Positions 43,874 through 53,110 of a stretch of 64,000 nt of DNA are shown in pieces. The DNA lies in the NCBI GenBank assembly GCA_020637815.1, contig JACKJS010000001.1, positions 1,488,001 to 1,552,000 on the forward strand. The letters run 5' to 3'. The DNA is from Hyphomicrobiaceae bacterium (GTDB lineage Bacteria > Pseudomonadota > Alphaproteobacteria > Rhizobiales > Methyloligellaceae). Numbering within the stretch: the stretch's first letter is position 1; every line of letters starts with the position of its first letter. The position numbers and the translations under genes are program-made. The notes under the pieces are model-generated. The model was not told where the DNA came from. It did no database searches and saw nothing but the letters and a program-made list of their open reading frames with translations.

Positions 43874-45961
43874 ATGGACGAGAACAACCGCAATTTTATC
43901 CTGGCGATCGTGCTGGCCATGGTCGTGCTCTTCGCCTGGCAGTTTTTCTTCGTGCCGCCCACGCCGCCCGAAGAGCAGAAGACGGCTCAGTCTCAAAAAA
44001 CCGTCGAACACGGTGCCCCCTCGCCTTCTACCGCGAGCGAAGCCCCGCGCCCCGGGAGCGGCGGCAGCGCTCCCCAGCCCGAGGGCGCGCCGACCGGCAT
44101 GACCCGGAAGGAGGCCCTCGCCGCCTCGCCGCGCATCGCCATCGATACGCCAGCCCTACGCGGGTCCATTTCGCTGAAAGGCGCGCGTCTCGACGACCTG
44201 ACGCTGAAGGAATACCGGGTGACCGTCGATCCGGACAGCGAGCAGGTCATCCTGCTTTCGCCCGCCGGCAGCCCTCACGCTTATTACGCGGAGCGCGGTT
44301 TCGTTGGCGCGAACGGGTCGAAGTCGACGCTCCCCTCCGCCGAGACGCTGTGGAACGCCGAAGGCCAGGGTCCGCTGACCCCGGACTCGCCCCTCACGCT
44401 GACCTACGACAATGGCGAGGGCCTGAAATTCACCCGCATCATCTCGGTCGACGAGAAGTACATGTTCACGTTCGACGACAAGGTGACGAACACAGGTTCG
44501 GACGCCGTCTCGGTCTATCCGTACGGGCTGGTTTCCCGCCACGAATTGCCTGAGGTGCAGGGCTTCTACATCCTGCATGAGGGTCTGATCGGCGTGGTCG
44601 ACGACGGCCTCGAGGAAATCAGCTACAAGAAGGCCCTCGAAGCGGACAAACCCGCCACGTTCAAGAGCACGAACGGCTGGCTCGGCATTACCGACAAGTA
44701 CTGGGCGACGACCGTCATTCCCGCCCAGAACATCCCCTTCGAAGCGCGGTTCTCGGGTACTGACAACGCTGGGCGCAAGCGCTTCCAGACCGACTATCTG
44801 ATGGACGCCATGGAGGTTGCGCCCGGCGAGACGGTCCAAATCTCAGGCCAAATTTTCGCCGGTGCCAAGGAAGTGCACGTGGTGGACGGCTATGCCAGCA
44901 CCTACAACATTCCGAAATTCGATCTTCTGATCGATTGGGGCTGGTTCTACTTCCTCACCAAGCCGCTCTTTTTCGCGCTCGACTACTTTTATCGCCTCGT
45001 CGGCAATTTCGGCGTGGCCATCCTCATCGTCACGGTGCTGATCAAGCTCGTGCTCTTCCCGCTCGCGAACAAGTCCTACGTATCGATGAGCCGGATGAAG
45101 AAGCTTGCGCCCGAGATGCAGAAGATCAAGGAGCGCTTCGGCGACGATCGCATGCGCCAGCAGCAGGCGATGATGGACCTGTACAAGAAGGAGAAGGTAA
45201 ACCCGGCCTCAGGCTGCCTGCCGATCCTTGTGCAGATTCCCGTGTTCTTCTCGCTCTACAAGGTGCTGTTCGTCACCATCGAAATGCGGCACGCGCCGTT
45301 CTTCGGTTGGATCAGGGACCTGTCGGCGCCGGACCCCACCAGCGTTTTCAATCTGTTCGGACTTATTCCCTGGAGCCCGCCGATGTTCCTCATGATCGGC
45401 GCGTGGCCGTTGATCATGGGCGCGACCATGTGGTTCCAGATGAAACTAAACCCTGCGCCGCCGGACCCCGTACAGCAGAAGATCTTCGCGTGGATGCCGG
45501 TCGTGTTCACCTACATGCTGGCTTCGTTCCCGTCGGGCCTCGTGATCTACTGGGCTTGGAACAACTTCCTGTCCATTGTCCAGCAATCGGTCATCATGTG
45601 GCGGCAGGGCGTCGATATTCCGCTTCTCGAGAATCTCGGCCTAAAGCCGCCGGCCGAGCCTGCCGACGCGAGCGGGGAGTCGAAATCTGCGCTCGCGAGC
45701 GCGGAAGAGAAGCGCAGCGCCAAGGCTTCGCGGCGGGCTGAACGAGCCGCCAAGCAAACGGCTGGCGGAGGCGGATCCGATGACGCCGGCGGCGAAGATG
45801 CCGTGGAGGCCAAGCCGGCCGACGCCAATGGTTCGGACGAGCCGGACGTCCCGGCGCCGGAAAATGCCGCGACGAAGAAAGAAGCTTCCCGCAACAAGGC
45901 CGAGAAGAAGGCCGCGCCTAAAGCCTCCGACCAGGAAGCGGACGGAGAAAGCCCCGCCTAG
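43874..45961 (+). CDS. yidC: Membrane protein insertase YidC
   Basis: Inner-membrane protein insertase of 695 residues. It has an N-terminal transmembrane helix (about 8-27), a periplasmic domain of about 330 residues, and five C-terminal hydrophobic segments with the signature YKKEKVNPASGCLPILVQIPVFFSLYKVLF. The E. coli protein has 548 residues; here a charged C-terminal tail of about 110 residues rich in Ala, Lys, Glu and Asp follows the last helix. This tail may bind ribosomes, as in some alphaproteobacterial and mitochondrial relatives. It is in the conserved rpmH-rnpA-yidC block. Confidence 0.96.
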   Translation: MDENNRNFILAIVLAMVVLFAWQFFFVPPTPPEEQKTAQSQKTVEHGAPSPSTASEAPRPGSGGSAPQPEGAPTGMTRKEALAASPRIAIDTPALRGSISLKGARLDDLTLKEYRVTVDPDSEQVILLSPAGSPHAYYAERGFVGANGSKSTLPSAETLWNAEGQGPLTPDSPLTLTYDNGEGLKFTRIISVDEKYMFTFDDKVTNTGSDAVSVYPYGLVSRHELPEVQGFYILHEGLIGVVDDGLEEISYKKALEADKPATFKSTNGWLGITDKYWATTVIPAQNIPFEARFSGTDNAGRKRFQTDYLMDAMEVAPGETVQISGQIFAGAKEVHVVDGYASTYNIPKFDLLIDWGWFYFLTKPLFFALDYFYRLVGNFGVAILIVTVLIKLVLFPLANKSYVSMSRMKKLAPEMQKIKERFGDDRMRQQQAMMDLYKKEKVNPASGCLPILVQIPVFFSLYKVLFVTIEMRHAPFFGWIRDLSAPDPTSVFNLFGLIPWSPPMFLMIGAWPLIMGATMWFQMKLNPAPPDPVQQKIFAWMPVVFTYMLASFPSGLVIYWAWNNFLSIVQQSVIMWRQGVDIPLLENLGLKPPAEPADASGESKSALASAEEKRSAKASRRAERAAKQTAGGGGSDDAGGEDAVEAKPADANGSDEPDVPAPENAATKKEASRNKAEKKAAPKASDQEADGESPA

Positions 45962-46017
45962 GAGTGACGACGCCATTCAGTGAGCCCGGCCTTCCGGCCG
46001 CGGCTCGGCTGGCCCGC

Positions 46018-46043
46018 AATACTTAGGTATTGACCTAAGTATT
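46018..46043. promoter_or_regulatory. Perfect inverted repeat, ArsR operator
   Basis: AATACTTAGGT and ACCTAAGTATT form perfect 11-bp arms around ATTG. Its downstream half overlaps a plausible -35 hexamer TTGACC (46030-46035), which with TAGCCT 17 bases later could be the promoter. It lies 65 bases before the ArsR gene and has the form of a repressor site of that family. Confidence 0.75.
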
Positions 46044-46107
46044 GCTCCACACTAGCCTCCTTTCGTCAGACACAATTGCCGCCCGCACGGGCCATGGACG
46101 AGAGACG

Positions 46108-46461
46108 ATGAACGGGCTTGCCCCAACGACATCTCCAGCCGCCATCGATGGGGTATTCCGGGCCTTGAGCGACCCCACGCGGCGGAGCGTGCTGGAACGG
46201 CTGACCCATGGCCCCTCGTCCGTGAGCGAGCTCGCCGCGCCGTTCGAAATGGCGCTGCCGTCCTTTGTCGAGCACATGAAGACTCTGGAGCGCGCTGGCC
46301 TCGTCGCCTCACGCAAAAAGGGGCGCGTGCGCACCTACTCTCTCGTGCCCGAACGCTTGCGTTGCGCGGAGGATTGGCTCGGACGCCAGCGCCGTCTTTG
46401 GGAACGGCGGCTGGACCAACTGGATTCGTATCTCATGAAAATGAAGGAGGCCGAGAAATGA
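46108..46461 (+). CDS. ArsR-family transcription repressor
   Basis: Winged-helix regulator of 117 residues. The opening FRALSDPTRRSVLERL and the recognition segment SVSELAAPFEMALPSFVEHMKTLERAGLV are typical. No metal-binding cysteine motif (ELCVCDL type) is present, so it is probably not a metal sensor but the type paired with SRPBCC (START-fold) proteins. The ATG at 46108 follows GAGAG. The ATG of the next gene overlaps its TGA by four bases. It probably represses this operon through the 11-bp inverted repeat upstream. Confidence 0.9.
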   Translation: MNGLAPTTSPAAIDGVFRALSDPTRRSVLERLTHGPSSVSELAAPFEMALPSFVEHMKTLERAGLVASRKKGRVRTYSLVPERLRCAEDWLGRQRRLWERRLDQLDSYLMKMKEAEK

Positions 46462-46931
46462 TGACTCTCGATCCGCGACTGGACCTCAAGCTCGAACGCT
46501 TCGTGGACGTGCCGCGCCGCCTGGTGTGGGAGGCCTGGACCACCCCGGAGCACATCAAGCACTGGTTCGTGCCGAGGCCCTGGACCATCACGGATTGCGA
46601 GGTCGACCTGCGGCCCGGCGGCGTGTTCCGCTCCGTCATGCGCTCGCCGGAGGGACAAGAATTCCCCAATGTCGGCTGCTTTTTGGAGGTCGTACCCCAG
46701 CAGCGGCTGGTCTGGACAGATGCACTTCTGCCGGGCTTCCGCCCCTCCGAAAAGCCGTTCTTCACGGCGTTCTTGCACCTCGATGAGGAAAACGGCGGCA
46801 CGCGCTACACGGCCATCGCGCTTCATCGCGACGAAGCCGGCCGCAAGAAGCACGAAGAGATGGGCTTCGAGCAGGGCTGGGGCACGGTCGTCGACCAGCT
46901 CGTGGAATACATCAAGACGTCGATGGTCTAG
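46458..46931 (+). CDS. SRPBCC/AHSA1-family ligand-binding protein
   Basis: Protein of 157 residues with the AHSA1 START-like fold. The pattern RFVDVPRRLVWEAWTTPEHIKHWFVP near the start and GWGTVVDQLVEYIKTS at the end are hallmarks. Members bind hydrophobic ligands in a deep pocket. It starts ATG at 46458, four bases overlapping the ArsR stop, with AAGGAGG (46444-46450). The ArsR-SRPBCC pair is common and lies between two housekeeping genes here. Function unknown. Confidence 0.9.
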   Translation: MMTLDPRLDLKLERFVDVPRRLVWEAWTTPEHIKHWFVPRPWTITDCEVDLRPGGVFRSVMRSPEGQEFPNVGCFLEVVPQQRLVWTDALLPGFRPSEKPFFTAFLHLDEENGGTRYTAIALHRDEAGRKKHEEMGFEQGWGTVVDQLVEYIKTSMV

Positions 46932-46983
46932 ATTGCCCCGGTTCGCTGCGCGGGGGACTGCGCATGGGAGACTTGAACCGGAA

Positions 46984-47676
46984 TTGAGCGCTGTGACCGC
47001 AATCGCTACGACTGAATTCGCCGCAGAGGACATCGCGCGCGGCGACGCCCTATTCCGGGCTCCGTGCGACTTTGTGCGCGGGGTGGTGGCCATCGACGGA
47101 CTGCCTGCGGACGGGCGTCCCGAAATTGCCTTTGCCGGACGGTCCAATGTCGGGAAATCGAGCCTGATCAATGCCTTGACCGGGAGGAAGACACTTGCCC
47201 GGGTTTCGGTCACGCCGGGGCGGACGCGCGAGCTCAATTTTTTCACGCTGGGCGTTACTGGGCCGAACGATCCAGGCGGAGCCTATCTCGTGGACATGCC
47301 GGGCTATGGTTATGCCAAGGTGTCGCGATCCGCGGTCAAAGGCTGGACGCGGCTGATCGAGGACTATCTCAAGGGACGGCGGGAGCTGAAGCGCGTGTTC
47401 CTGCTGATCGACGCCCGCCATGGCCTCAAGGCCAACGACCGGGACACGATGAAGCTCATGGACGAGAGTGCCGTATCCTATCAGGGCGTCCTGACCAAAT
47501 CCGACAAGCCGAAACTGAGCGAGCTCGAGGCGACCATCGCCAAAACCGAGGCCGAGCTCGCCAAACATCCGGCAGCCTACCCGCGGCTTCTCGTCACGTC
47601 GGCCCACGATGGTCTCGGCATTCCAGAGCTCCGCGCCACGATCGCGGGGCTCACGCCGAACGGCGTTGAACCCTAA
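46984..47676 (+). CDS. engB: Ribosome biogenesis GTPase EngB (YihA/YsxC)
   Basis: Small GTPase of about 230 residues required for large-subunit assembly. G1 is GRSNVGKSS, G3 is VDMPGYGYA, and G4 is TKSDKPK. The start is uncertain: TTG at 46984 or GTG at 46993 three codons further on; neither has an ideal ribosome-binding site. The frame is open a long way upstream only through overlap with the SRPBCC gene. In most relatives it follows yidC directly; here the ArsR pair lies between. It precedes argB by 26 bp. Confidence 0.93.
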   Translation: MSAVTAIATTEFAAEDIARGDALFRAPCDFVRGVVAIDGLPADGRPEIAFAGRSNVGKSSLINALTGRKTLARVSVTPGRTRELNFFTLGVTGPNDPGGAYLVDMPGYGYAKVSRSAVKGWTRLIEDYLKGRRELKRVFLLIDARHGLKANDRDTMKLMDESAVSYQGVLTKSDKPKLSELEATIAKTEAELAKHPAAYPRLLVTSAHDGLGIPELRATIAGLTPNGVEP

Positions 47677-47702
47677 GGCGTTCCGCCGCTATAAGCGCAC
47701 CC

Positions 47703-48692
47703 GTGACAAAGACAAAGACAAACGCGCCCTCAGGCAACGAAGCGGCCGCGCACGGCGCCGCGCTGGCGGATTCGCTTGGCTCCGTGCATGCCAAGGCCCA
47801 GATCCTCTCCGAGGCCCTGCCCTATATGCAGCGCTACGACCGGAAGACGGTCGTGGTGAAATATGGCGGGCACGCCATGGGCGACCCGGAGCTCGCCAAG
47901 GACTTCGCCCGCGATATCGTGCTTCTGAAGCAGGCCGGCGTGAACCCCGTCGTGGTTCATGGCGGCGGCCCGCAGATCGGCCGGCTGCTTGAGCGTCTAA
48001 ATATCAAGAGCGAGTTCCAGGGCGGCTTGCGCGTCACCGACCGGGAAACGGTGGACGTGGTCGAGATGGTCCTTGCGGGCTCCGTGAACAAAGAGATCGT
48101 CTCGGCCATCAACGATCAGGGCGGCAAGGCTGTCGGCATTTGCGGCAAGGACGCCAATCTGATGCGGGCCAAGCGGCTCCAGCGGCGCGTGCGCGATCCC
48201 GAATCCAATATCGAGCGTGTGCTGGATCTCGGCTTCGTCGGCGATCCCGGCTTGGTGGAACCCCACATCATCGACGTGATCATCAATTCCGACCTCATTC
48301 CGGTGGTGGCCCCGATCGGTGTCGGCCCCGAAGGCGAGACGCTGAATATCAACGCCGACACCTTCGCGGCCGCAATTGCGGTCGCCCTCAAAGCGAAGCG
48401 CCTCCTTCTGCTCACCGACGTGGACGGGGTGCTGGATAAGACGGGGCAGCTGATCCGCTCCATGACCACGGCAGAGGCGATCAAACTGATCGAGAACGGC
48501 ACTATCACGGGCGGGATGATCCCGAAGATTGAGAGCTGCATGGACGTGATCGCCGAAGGCGTGGAAGCCGTCGTCATCATCAACGGCAAGGTGCCGCACT
48601 CGGTCCTGCTCGAACTCTTCACCGAACACGGCGCCGGGACGCTGATCGAACGAAAGCGGCCGGCTGGCCGCCGCACGAGGCAATCGCAATGA
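47703..48692 (+). CDS. argB: Acetylglutamate kinase
   Basis: Enzyme of the second step in arginine synthesis, phosphorylating N-acetylglutamate; 329 residues with a start at GTG 47703. Conserved segments are KYGGHAMGD (about 58-66), VVHGGGPQIG, GKDANLMRAKR and the C-terminal GTITGGMIPKIESC. Its extra N-terminal helix is the form seen in arginine-inhibited hexameric enzymes. It overlaps the next gene by four bases (ATGA). Confidence 0.95.
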   Translation: MTKTKTNAPSGNEAAAHGAALADSLGSVHAKAQILSEALPYMQRYDRKTVVVKYGGHAMGDPELAKDFARDIVLLKQAGVNPVVVHGGGPQIGRLLERLNIKSEFQGGLRVTDRETVDVVEMVLAGSVNKEIVSAINDQGGKAVGICGKDANLMRAKRLQRRVRDPESNIERVLDLGFVGDPGLVEPHIIDVIINSDLIPVVAPIGVGPEGETLNINADTFAAAIAVALKAKRLLLLTDVDGVLDKTGQLIRSMTTAEAIKLIENGTITGGMIPKIESCMDVIAEGVEAVVIINGKVPHSVLLELFTEHGAGTLIERKRPAGRRTRQSQ

Positions 48693-49456
48693 GCGGGACA
48701 GGGAATTCAAGACCGGGGCGCGGCTTCGGCCATATCGAGACGTGGGTCTTCGATCTCGACAACACGCTCTATCCAGCCGAGTGCGATCTGTTCTCCCAGA
48801 TCGATCACCGCATGGGCACCTTCATCGCCAAGACGCTGGATCTATCGCTCGAGGATGCGCACGTTCTACGCAAGCAATATTATTTCGAGCATGGCACGAC
48901 GCTCGCCGGCCTCATCCGGCTGCACGGCGTCAAACCACACGACTTTCTCGATTATGTGCACGACATCGATCTCGGCGTGGTCGCGCCCAACCCGGAACTC
49001 GGCGCCGCCATCGATGCGCTTCCCGGTAGGAAGCTGGTGTTCACAAACGGCTCACGCAATCACGCCGAAGCCGTGGCCGCGAAGGTCGGTGTCCTCGACC
49101 GTTTCGAGGACATCTTCGACATCCATGACCTCGAATATGTGAATCCCAAACCGTCGCTCGAGGCCTTCAACCGTTTCGTGGCCGCGCATGGCATCGTGGC
49201 CCCGCGCGCCGCCATCTTCGACGATTTGCCCCACAATCTCGAAACGGCCCACGCGCTCGGCATGACCACGGTCTGGATCGATTGCCGCGCCATGGGCCGG
49301 CCCGAGCACGTGTCCGGCGCGGACTGGGCCGAGTTGCCCGAGCACATCCACCATCGCACCGAGGCGCTCGCGCCTTTCGTTGCCGCCATCGCGGCTGCTA
49401 TCGCGGAAGAAGCGGAAGGCCAGGAGGCCCCCGGCCGCGACCACAGCGCTCAATGA
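48689..49456 (+). CDS. HAD-family pyrimidine 5'-nucleotidase
   Basis: Haloacid-dehalogenase phosphatase of 255 residues, SdpA/YjjG-like. Motif I is FDLDNTLYPAECD with nucleophile Asp and acid Asp. Motif II is TNGSRNHAE, motif III the lysine in VNPKPS, and motif IV DDLPHNLETAHALGM. It likely removes phosphate from pyrimidine nucleotides. The gene is coupled to argB by an ATGA overlap and precedes dapD by 13 bp, a standard order in this group. Confidence 0.9.
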   Translation: MSGTGNSRPGRGFGHIETWVFDLDNTLYPAECDLFSQIDHRMGTFIAKTLDLSLEDAHVLRKQYYFEHGTTLAGLIRLHGVKPHDFLDYVHDIDLGVVAPNPELGAAIDALPGRKLVFTNGSRNHAEAVAAKVGVLDRFEDIFDIHDLEYVNPKPSLEAFNRFVAAHGIVAPRAAIFDDLPHNLETAHALGMTTVWIDCRAMGRPEHVSGADWAELPEHIHHRTEALAPFVAAIAAAIAEEAEGQEAPGRDHSAQ

Positions 49457-49469
49457 CCTGAGGGGTTTC

Positions 49470-50312
49470 ATGTCGCACGATCATCTGAAGAGTTTCATCG
49501 AAGGCGCTTTCGAGCACGCATCCGACGTCAATGCCGGCACCAAAGGTGCCGTGCGCGACGGCGTCGAGGAGGTCCTTGGCCTGCTCGACAAGGGTGAGCT
49601 GCGCGTCGCGGAAAAGGTCGACGGCAGTTGGGTTGTCAACCAGTGGGTAAAGAAAGCGATCCTGCTCTCTTTCCGTTTGAACGATCAGCGGAAGATGGAT
49701 GGCGGGCCGGACGGGTCGTCCTGGTGGGACAAGGTCCCGGTGAAGTTCGAAAAGTGGAAGGCCAAAGACTTCAAAGAAGCGGGCTTCCGCGCCGTCCCCG
49801 GCGCCATCGTCCGCCGCTCGGCCTTCATCGCGCCGGGCGTGGTGCTGATGCCGTCCTTCGTGAATCTCGGCGCCTATGTGGACAGCGGCACGATGATCGA
49901 CACCTGGGCCACGGTCGGGTCCTGCGCGCAGATCGGCAAGAATGTGCACCTGTCCGGCGGCGCCGGCATCGGCGGGGTGCTGGAGCCGCTCCAGGCCAAC
50001 CCCGTGATCATCGAGGACAATTGCTTCATCGGCGCGCGCGCCGAAGTCGCCGAAGGGGTGGTCGTCGGCGAGGGTTCCGTGCTCTCGATGGGCGTCTATA
50101 TCGGCCAGTCCACCAAGATCGTCGATCGCGCCACAGGTTTCGTGCATCAGGGCCGTGTTCCCCCTTATTCGGTCGTCGTCTCCGGTTCCATGCCGGGCAA
50201 ACCGTTGCCGGACGGAACGCCTGGGCCGTCCCTTTACTGCGCGGTGATCGTGAAGACCGTTGACGAACAGACGCGGTCGAAGACCTCAATCAACGAATTG
50301 TTGCGCGACTAG
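49470..50312 (+). CDS. dapD: Tetrahydrodipicolinate N-succinyltransferase
   Basis: Lysine/diaminopimelate-pathway enzyme of 280 residues that moves succinyl from succinyl-CoA to tetrahydrodipicolinate. The hexapeptide left-handed beta-helix runs from about residue 100, with repeats such as IAPGVVLMPSFVNLGAYVDSGTMID and IIEDNCFIGARAEVAEGVVVGEGSVL. The ATG at 49470 follows GAGGGG. It shares the pathway with dapE 770 bp further on, with a DUF805 gene between. Confidence 0.96.
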   Translation: MSHDHLKSFIEGAFEHASDVNAGTKGAVRDGVEEVLGLLDKGELRVAEKVDGSWVVNQWVKKAILLSFRLNDQRKMDGGPDGSSWWDKVPVKFEKWKAKDFKEAGFRAVPGAIVRRSAFIAPGVVLMPSFVNLGAYVDSGTMIDTWATVGSCAQIGKNVHLSGGAGIGGVLEPLQANPVIIEDNCFIGARAEVAEGVVVGEGSVLSMGVYIGQSTKIVDRATGFVHQGRVPPYSVVVSGSMPGKPLPDGTPGPSLYCAVIVKTVDEQTRSKTSINELLRD

Positions 50313-50466
50313 GGCAGGATAGGACGTTCCGCATGCTGGCGGATTCCGACAAGACCGGACAGCAACATCCGTTGCAAAAGCATGGCGGCCGAATTGGGCC
50401 CTTCGCAGCGCCACAGTTCGGCTCTAAAAATTGCGTTGAGCGTCAACTGCAGACCTAGGGGGGAAT

Positions 50467-50913
50467 ATGGATCTGCAATATATCTTCACGTCGCTGGAGG
50501 GCCGCATCAACCGTTCGAAATGGTGGGCCGGTGCGGTGATCCTCGGGATCATCAGCATCATCCTCGGCGTCCTGATCGAGGTTATCTTCGGCAGGGGCTT
50601 TTTCGGCGGCCTGCTGGCCACACTGATCGCCCTCGCCTTGTTCTTTCCCAGCTATGCGGTTTGCGCGAAGCGCTTCCAGGACCGGAACAAACCCGGAAAG
50701 ATGGCACTTTACGGCTTGGTTCCGTCTCTCGTCGCAAGCCTGCTCGATGGGTGGGGACTGACCGGCACGCCGGATCAACTCAATGGCCTTGGCTGGCTCT
50801 GCGTTCTCGTCAATCTCGGCGTCGGCCTCTGGTTTCTGGTTGAGCTCGGCATTCTCAAGGGTACGCCCGGACCGAACCAGTATGGCGGCGATCCATTGGC
50901 GGCGCTCAGCTAA
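50467..50913 (+). CDS. DUF805-family membrane protein
   Basis: Integral membrane protein of 148 residues with about four hydrophobic segments. The opening FTSLEGRINRSKWWAGAVILG is the DUF805 signature (F...GR..R..ww). The function of this family is not known; some members affect cell envelope or morphology. ATG at 50467 follows GGGGGGA. It separates dapD from dapE. The 150 bp before it shows no gene. Confidence 0.9.
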   Translation: MDLQYIFTSLEGRINRSKWWAGAVILGIISIILGVLIEVIFGRGFFGGLLATLIALALFFPSYAVCAKRFQDRNKPGKMALYGLVPSLVASLLDGWGLTGTPDQLNGLGWLCVLVNLGVGLWFLVELGILKGTPGPNQYGGDPLAALS

Positions 50914-51084
50914 CCACCCCTCCGGTTCGATTGCACGCGGCGGCGCCCAGGCAAGCCTCTGACAACGTTGGAGCGACCTCCGCGCGGGTGATGCCGCGGC
51001 GCCTGCTTGCCATCATATAGGCACACGGTCATGGTCACACGCTCGCCTAGCCATGACGCGGCGACGAACATGAGGAATGTTGAG

Positions 51085-52275
51085 ATGCCAACGCCGGCCG
51101 GGAACGCGGTCGAAATCGCGCAAAGCCTAATCCGTTGTCCGAGCATCACGCCGGACGACGGAGGTGCGCTCGACGTGCTGGCCGCGCGCCTCACCGCGGC
51201 TGGCTTCGTCTGCGACCGGCTAACCTTCTCCGAAGACGGAACGCCCGACATCCACAATCTCTTCGCGCGTATCGGCAGCGGCGCGCCGCATCTCTGTTTC
51301 GCCGGGCACACCGACGTGGTGCCGCCGGGTGACGAGACGCTTTGGCGTCATCCGCCCTTCGCTGCGGAGATCGCCGACGGCATCCTGTATGGGCGCGGCG
51401 CGTCCGACATGAAGGGCGCCATTGCCTGTTTCGCGGCCGCCGCCATCGCCTATGCCGCCGAACGGCACGCAAAGATCGACGGCACGATCAGCCTCCTCAT
51501 CACCGGCGACGAGGAAGGACCCGCGGTCAACGGCACGAAGAAGCTGCTCGCGTGGATGGCCGAAGCCGGTCTCACGCCGGATCATTGTCTCGTGGGCGAG
51601 CCCTCCAATCCTGCGATGCTCGGCGAGTCGATCAAGATCGGACGGCGCGGAAGCCTTTGCGGCCACCTCACCGTGACGGGACAGCAAGGCCATGTCGCCT
51701 ATCCGCATCTCGCCGCAAACCCGGTGAAGGGCATCGTCGCGGCGCTGGCGACGCTCTACGGCACCCCGCTCGACGAGGGCAGCGTCCATTTCGCTCCGTC
51801 CAATTTCGAGGTGACGAGCATCGACGTGGGCAATCCGGCCACGAACGTGATCCCGGCCCGCGCGGAAGCGCGCTTCAACATCCGCTTCAACGACAACCAC
51901 GATCCCGACTCCCTGAAGGAGAGGCTGCGGGCACAGGTGACATCGTCGCTCGCGAGCACCGGCCTCCGCTACGCATTGGACTTCGCGCCGCATGGGGACG
52001 TGTTCGTCACCGAGCCGGGCGATCTCGACGCGCTGCTGGGCGAGGCCGTAACCACGGTCACGGGAAGGACGCCCGTGCTGTCGACGGATGGCGGCACCTC
52101 CGATGCCCGGTTCATCAAGGACTACTGCCCCGTGGTGGAGTTCGGCCTGACCACGCAGACGATCCACAAGACGGACGAGAACGTCGCGCTGGCAGACTTG
52201 GGCGCGCTGACCGCGATCTATCAGCGGTTCATCGCACATTATTTCGAAATCCTGGGGAACACCGATGCCGGGTGA
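51085..52275 (+). CDS. dapE: Succinyl-diaminopimelate desuccinylase
   Basis: Zinc peptidase-family enzyme of 396 residues that releases succinate and LL-diaminopimelate. Metal-site motifs are FAGHTDVVPPGD, YGRGASDMKG and TGDEEGPAVNGT; the C-terminal TDGGTSDARFIKDYCPVVEFG and TIHKTDENV complete it. The ATG at 51085 is chosen since GAGGAA lies seven bases before. Alternative upstream ATGs lack such a site. The murI start lies within its last eleven bases, so the two are coupled. Confidence 0.95.
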   Translation: MPTPAGNAVEIAQSLIRCPSITPDDGGALDVLAARLTAAGFVCDRLTFSEDGTPDIHNLFARIGSGAPHLCFAGHTDVVPPGDETLWRHPPFAAEIADGILYGRGASDMKGAIACFAAAAIAYAAERHAKIDGTISLLITGDEEGPAVNGTKKLLAWMAEAGLTPDHCLVGEPSNPAMLGESIKIGRRGSLCGHLTVTGQQGHVAYPHLAANPVKGIVAALATLYGTPLDEGSVHFAPSNFEVTSIDVGNPATNVIPARAEARFNIRFNDNHDPDSLKERLRAQVTSSLASTGLRYALDFAPHGDVFVTEPGDLDALLGEAVTTVTGRTPVLSTDGGTSDARFIKDYCPVVEFGLTTQTIHKTDENVALADLGALTAIYQRFIAHYFEILGNTDAG

Positions 52276-53095
52276 TCCGCGCCCGATTGGCGTGTTCGAT
52301 TCCGGTATGGGCGGATTGACGGTGCTGCGGGCACTCGCTGCAAGGCTGCCGCAGGAACGCTTCGTCTATCTCGGCGACACGGCACGTCTACCCTATGGCA
52401 CCAAGAGCGCCGAGACGGTCCGGGCCTACGCGCTTCAGGCCACGCACCTTCTCCTGAGCGAAGGCGTGAAGATGGTGGTGATCGCTTGCAACACCGCTTC
52501 GTCCGTGGCGCTCGAAGCGCTTCGGGACGCGCTTTCGCCCGTGCCTGTCATCGGCGTGATCGAGCCGGGCGCCCGCGCTGGGGTCGGCGCCACGCGCAAC
52601 AAACGCATTGCCGTGCTCGCTACGGAAGGGACGGTTCGGGGCGGCGCGTACGCGAACGCCATCCGCCGCCTCATGTGCGATGCCGTCGTGATTCAGCAAC
52701 CTTGCCAGGTATTCGTCGCGCTGGCCGAAGAAGGCTGGGCGGAGACCCGCGCAACGGCCGCCGCCGTCGAGGACTATCTCGGCCCTCTGTTCGCACGCCC
52801 GGATGCGCCCGACACGGTGGTGCTGGGCTGCACCCATTTCCCGGTCCTCGCGGCGGCCATTCAGCGCCACGTGGGCGACGCCATTACACTCGTCGACTCG
52901 GCCGAGACCACGGCGGGCGCCGTGGCCGACGCATTGGCCGAAAGGAACCTCCACGCTAGGGATGCCAGCGAGGCCCAATCGATCCGATTCTTCGCCACGG
53001 ATTCGCCCGAGCGCTTCGCCCGGATCGGGGCGATCTTCCTCGGACATCCCATCGATGAAGACGACGTCACGCTCGTGGACTTGAAGATGGTCTAG
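52265..53095 (+). CDS. murI: Glutamate racemase
   Basis: Makes D-glutamate for peptidoglycan; 276 residues. The two catalytic cysteines are Cys75 in ACNTASS and Cys189 in LGCTHFP; the N-terminal GVFDSGMGGLTVLRAL is also typical. It overlaps dapE by 11 bp and converges on murJ with a 15-bp gap that includes a short hairpin GCCGC-AGT-GCGGC (53096-53108). Context links cell-wall precursors dapD, dapE, murI and murJ. Confidence 0.96.
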   Translation: MPGDPRPIGVFDSGMGGLTVLRALAARLPQERFVYLGDTARLPYGTKSAETVRAYALQATHLLLSEGVKMVVIACNTASSVALEALRDALSPVPVIGVIEPGARAGVGATRNKRIAVLATEGTVRGGAYANAIRRLMCDAVVIQQPCQVFVALAEEGWAETRATAAAVEDYLGPLFARPDAPDTVVLGCTHFPVLAAAIQRHVGDAITLVDSAETTAGAVADALAERNLHARDASEAQSIRFFATDSPERFARIGAIFLGHPIDEDDVTLVDLKMV

Positions 53096-53110
53096 GCCGC
53101 AGTGCGGCGT

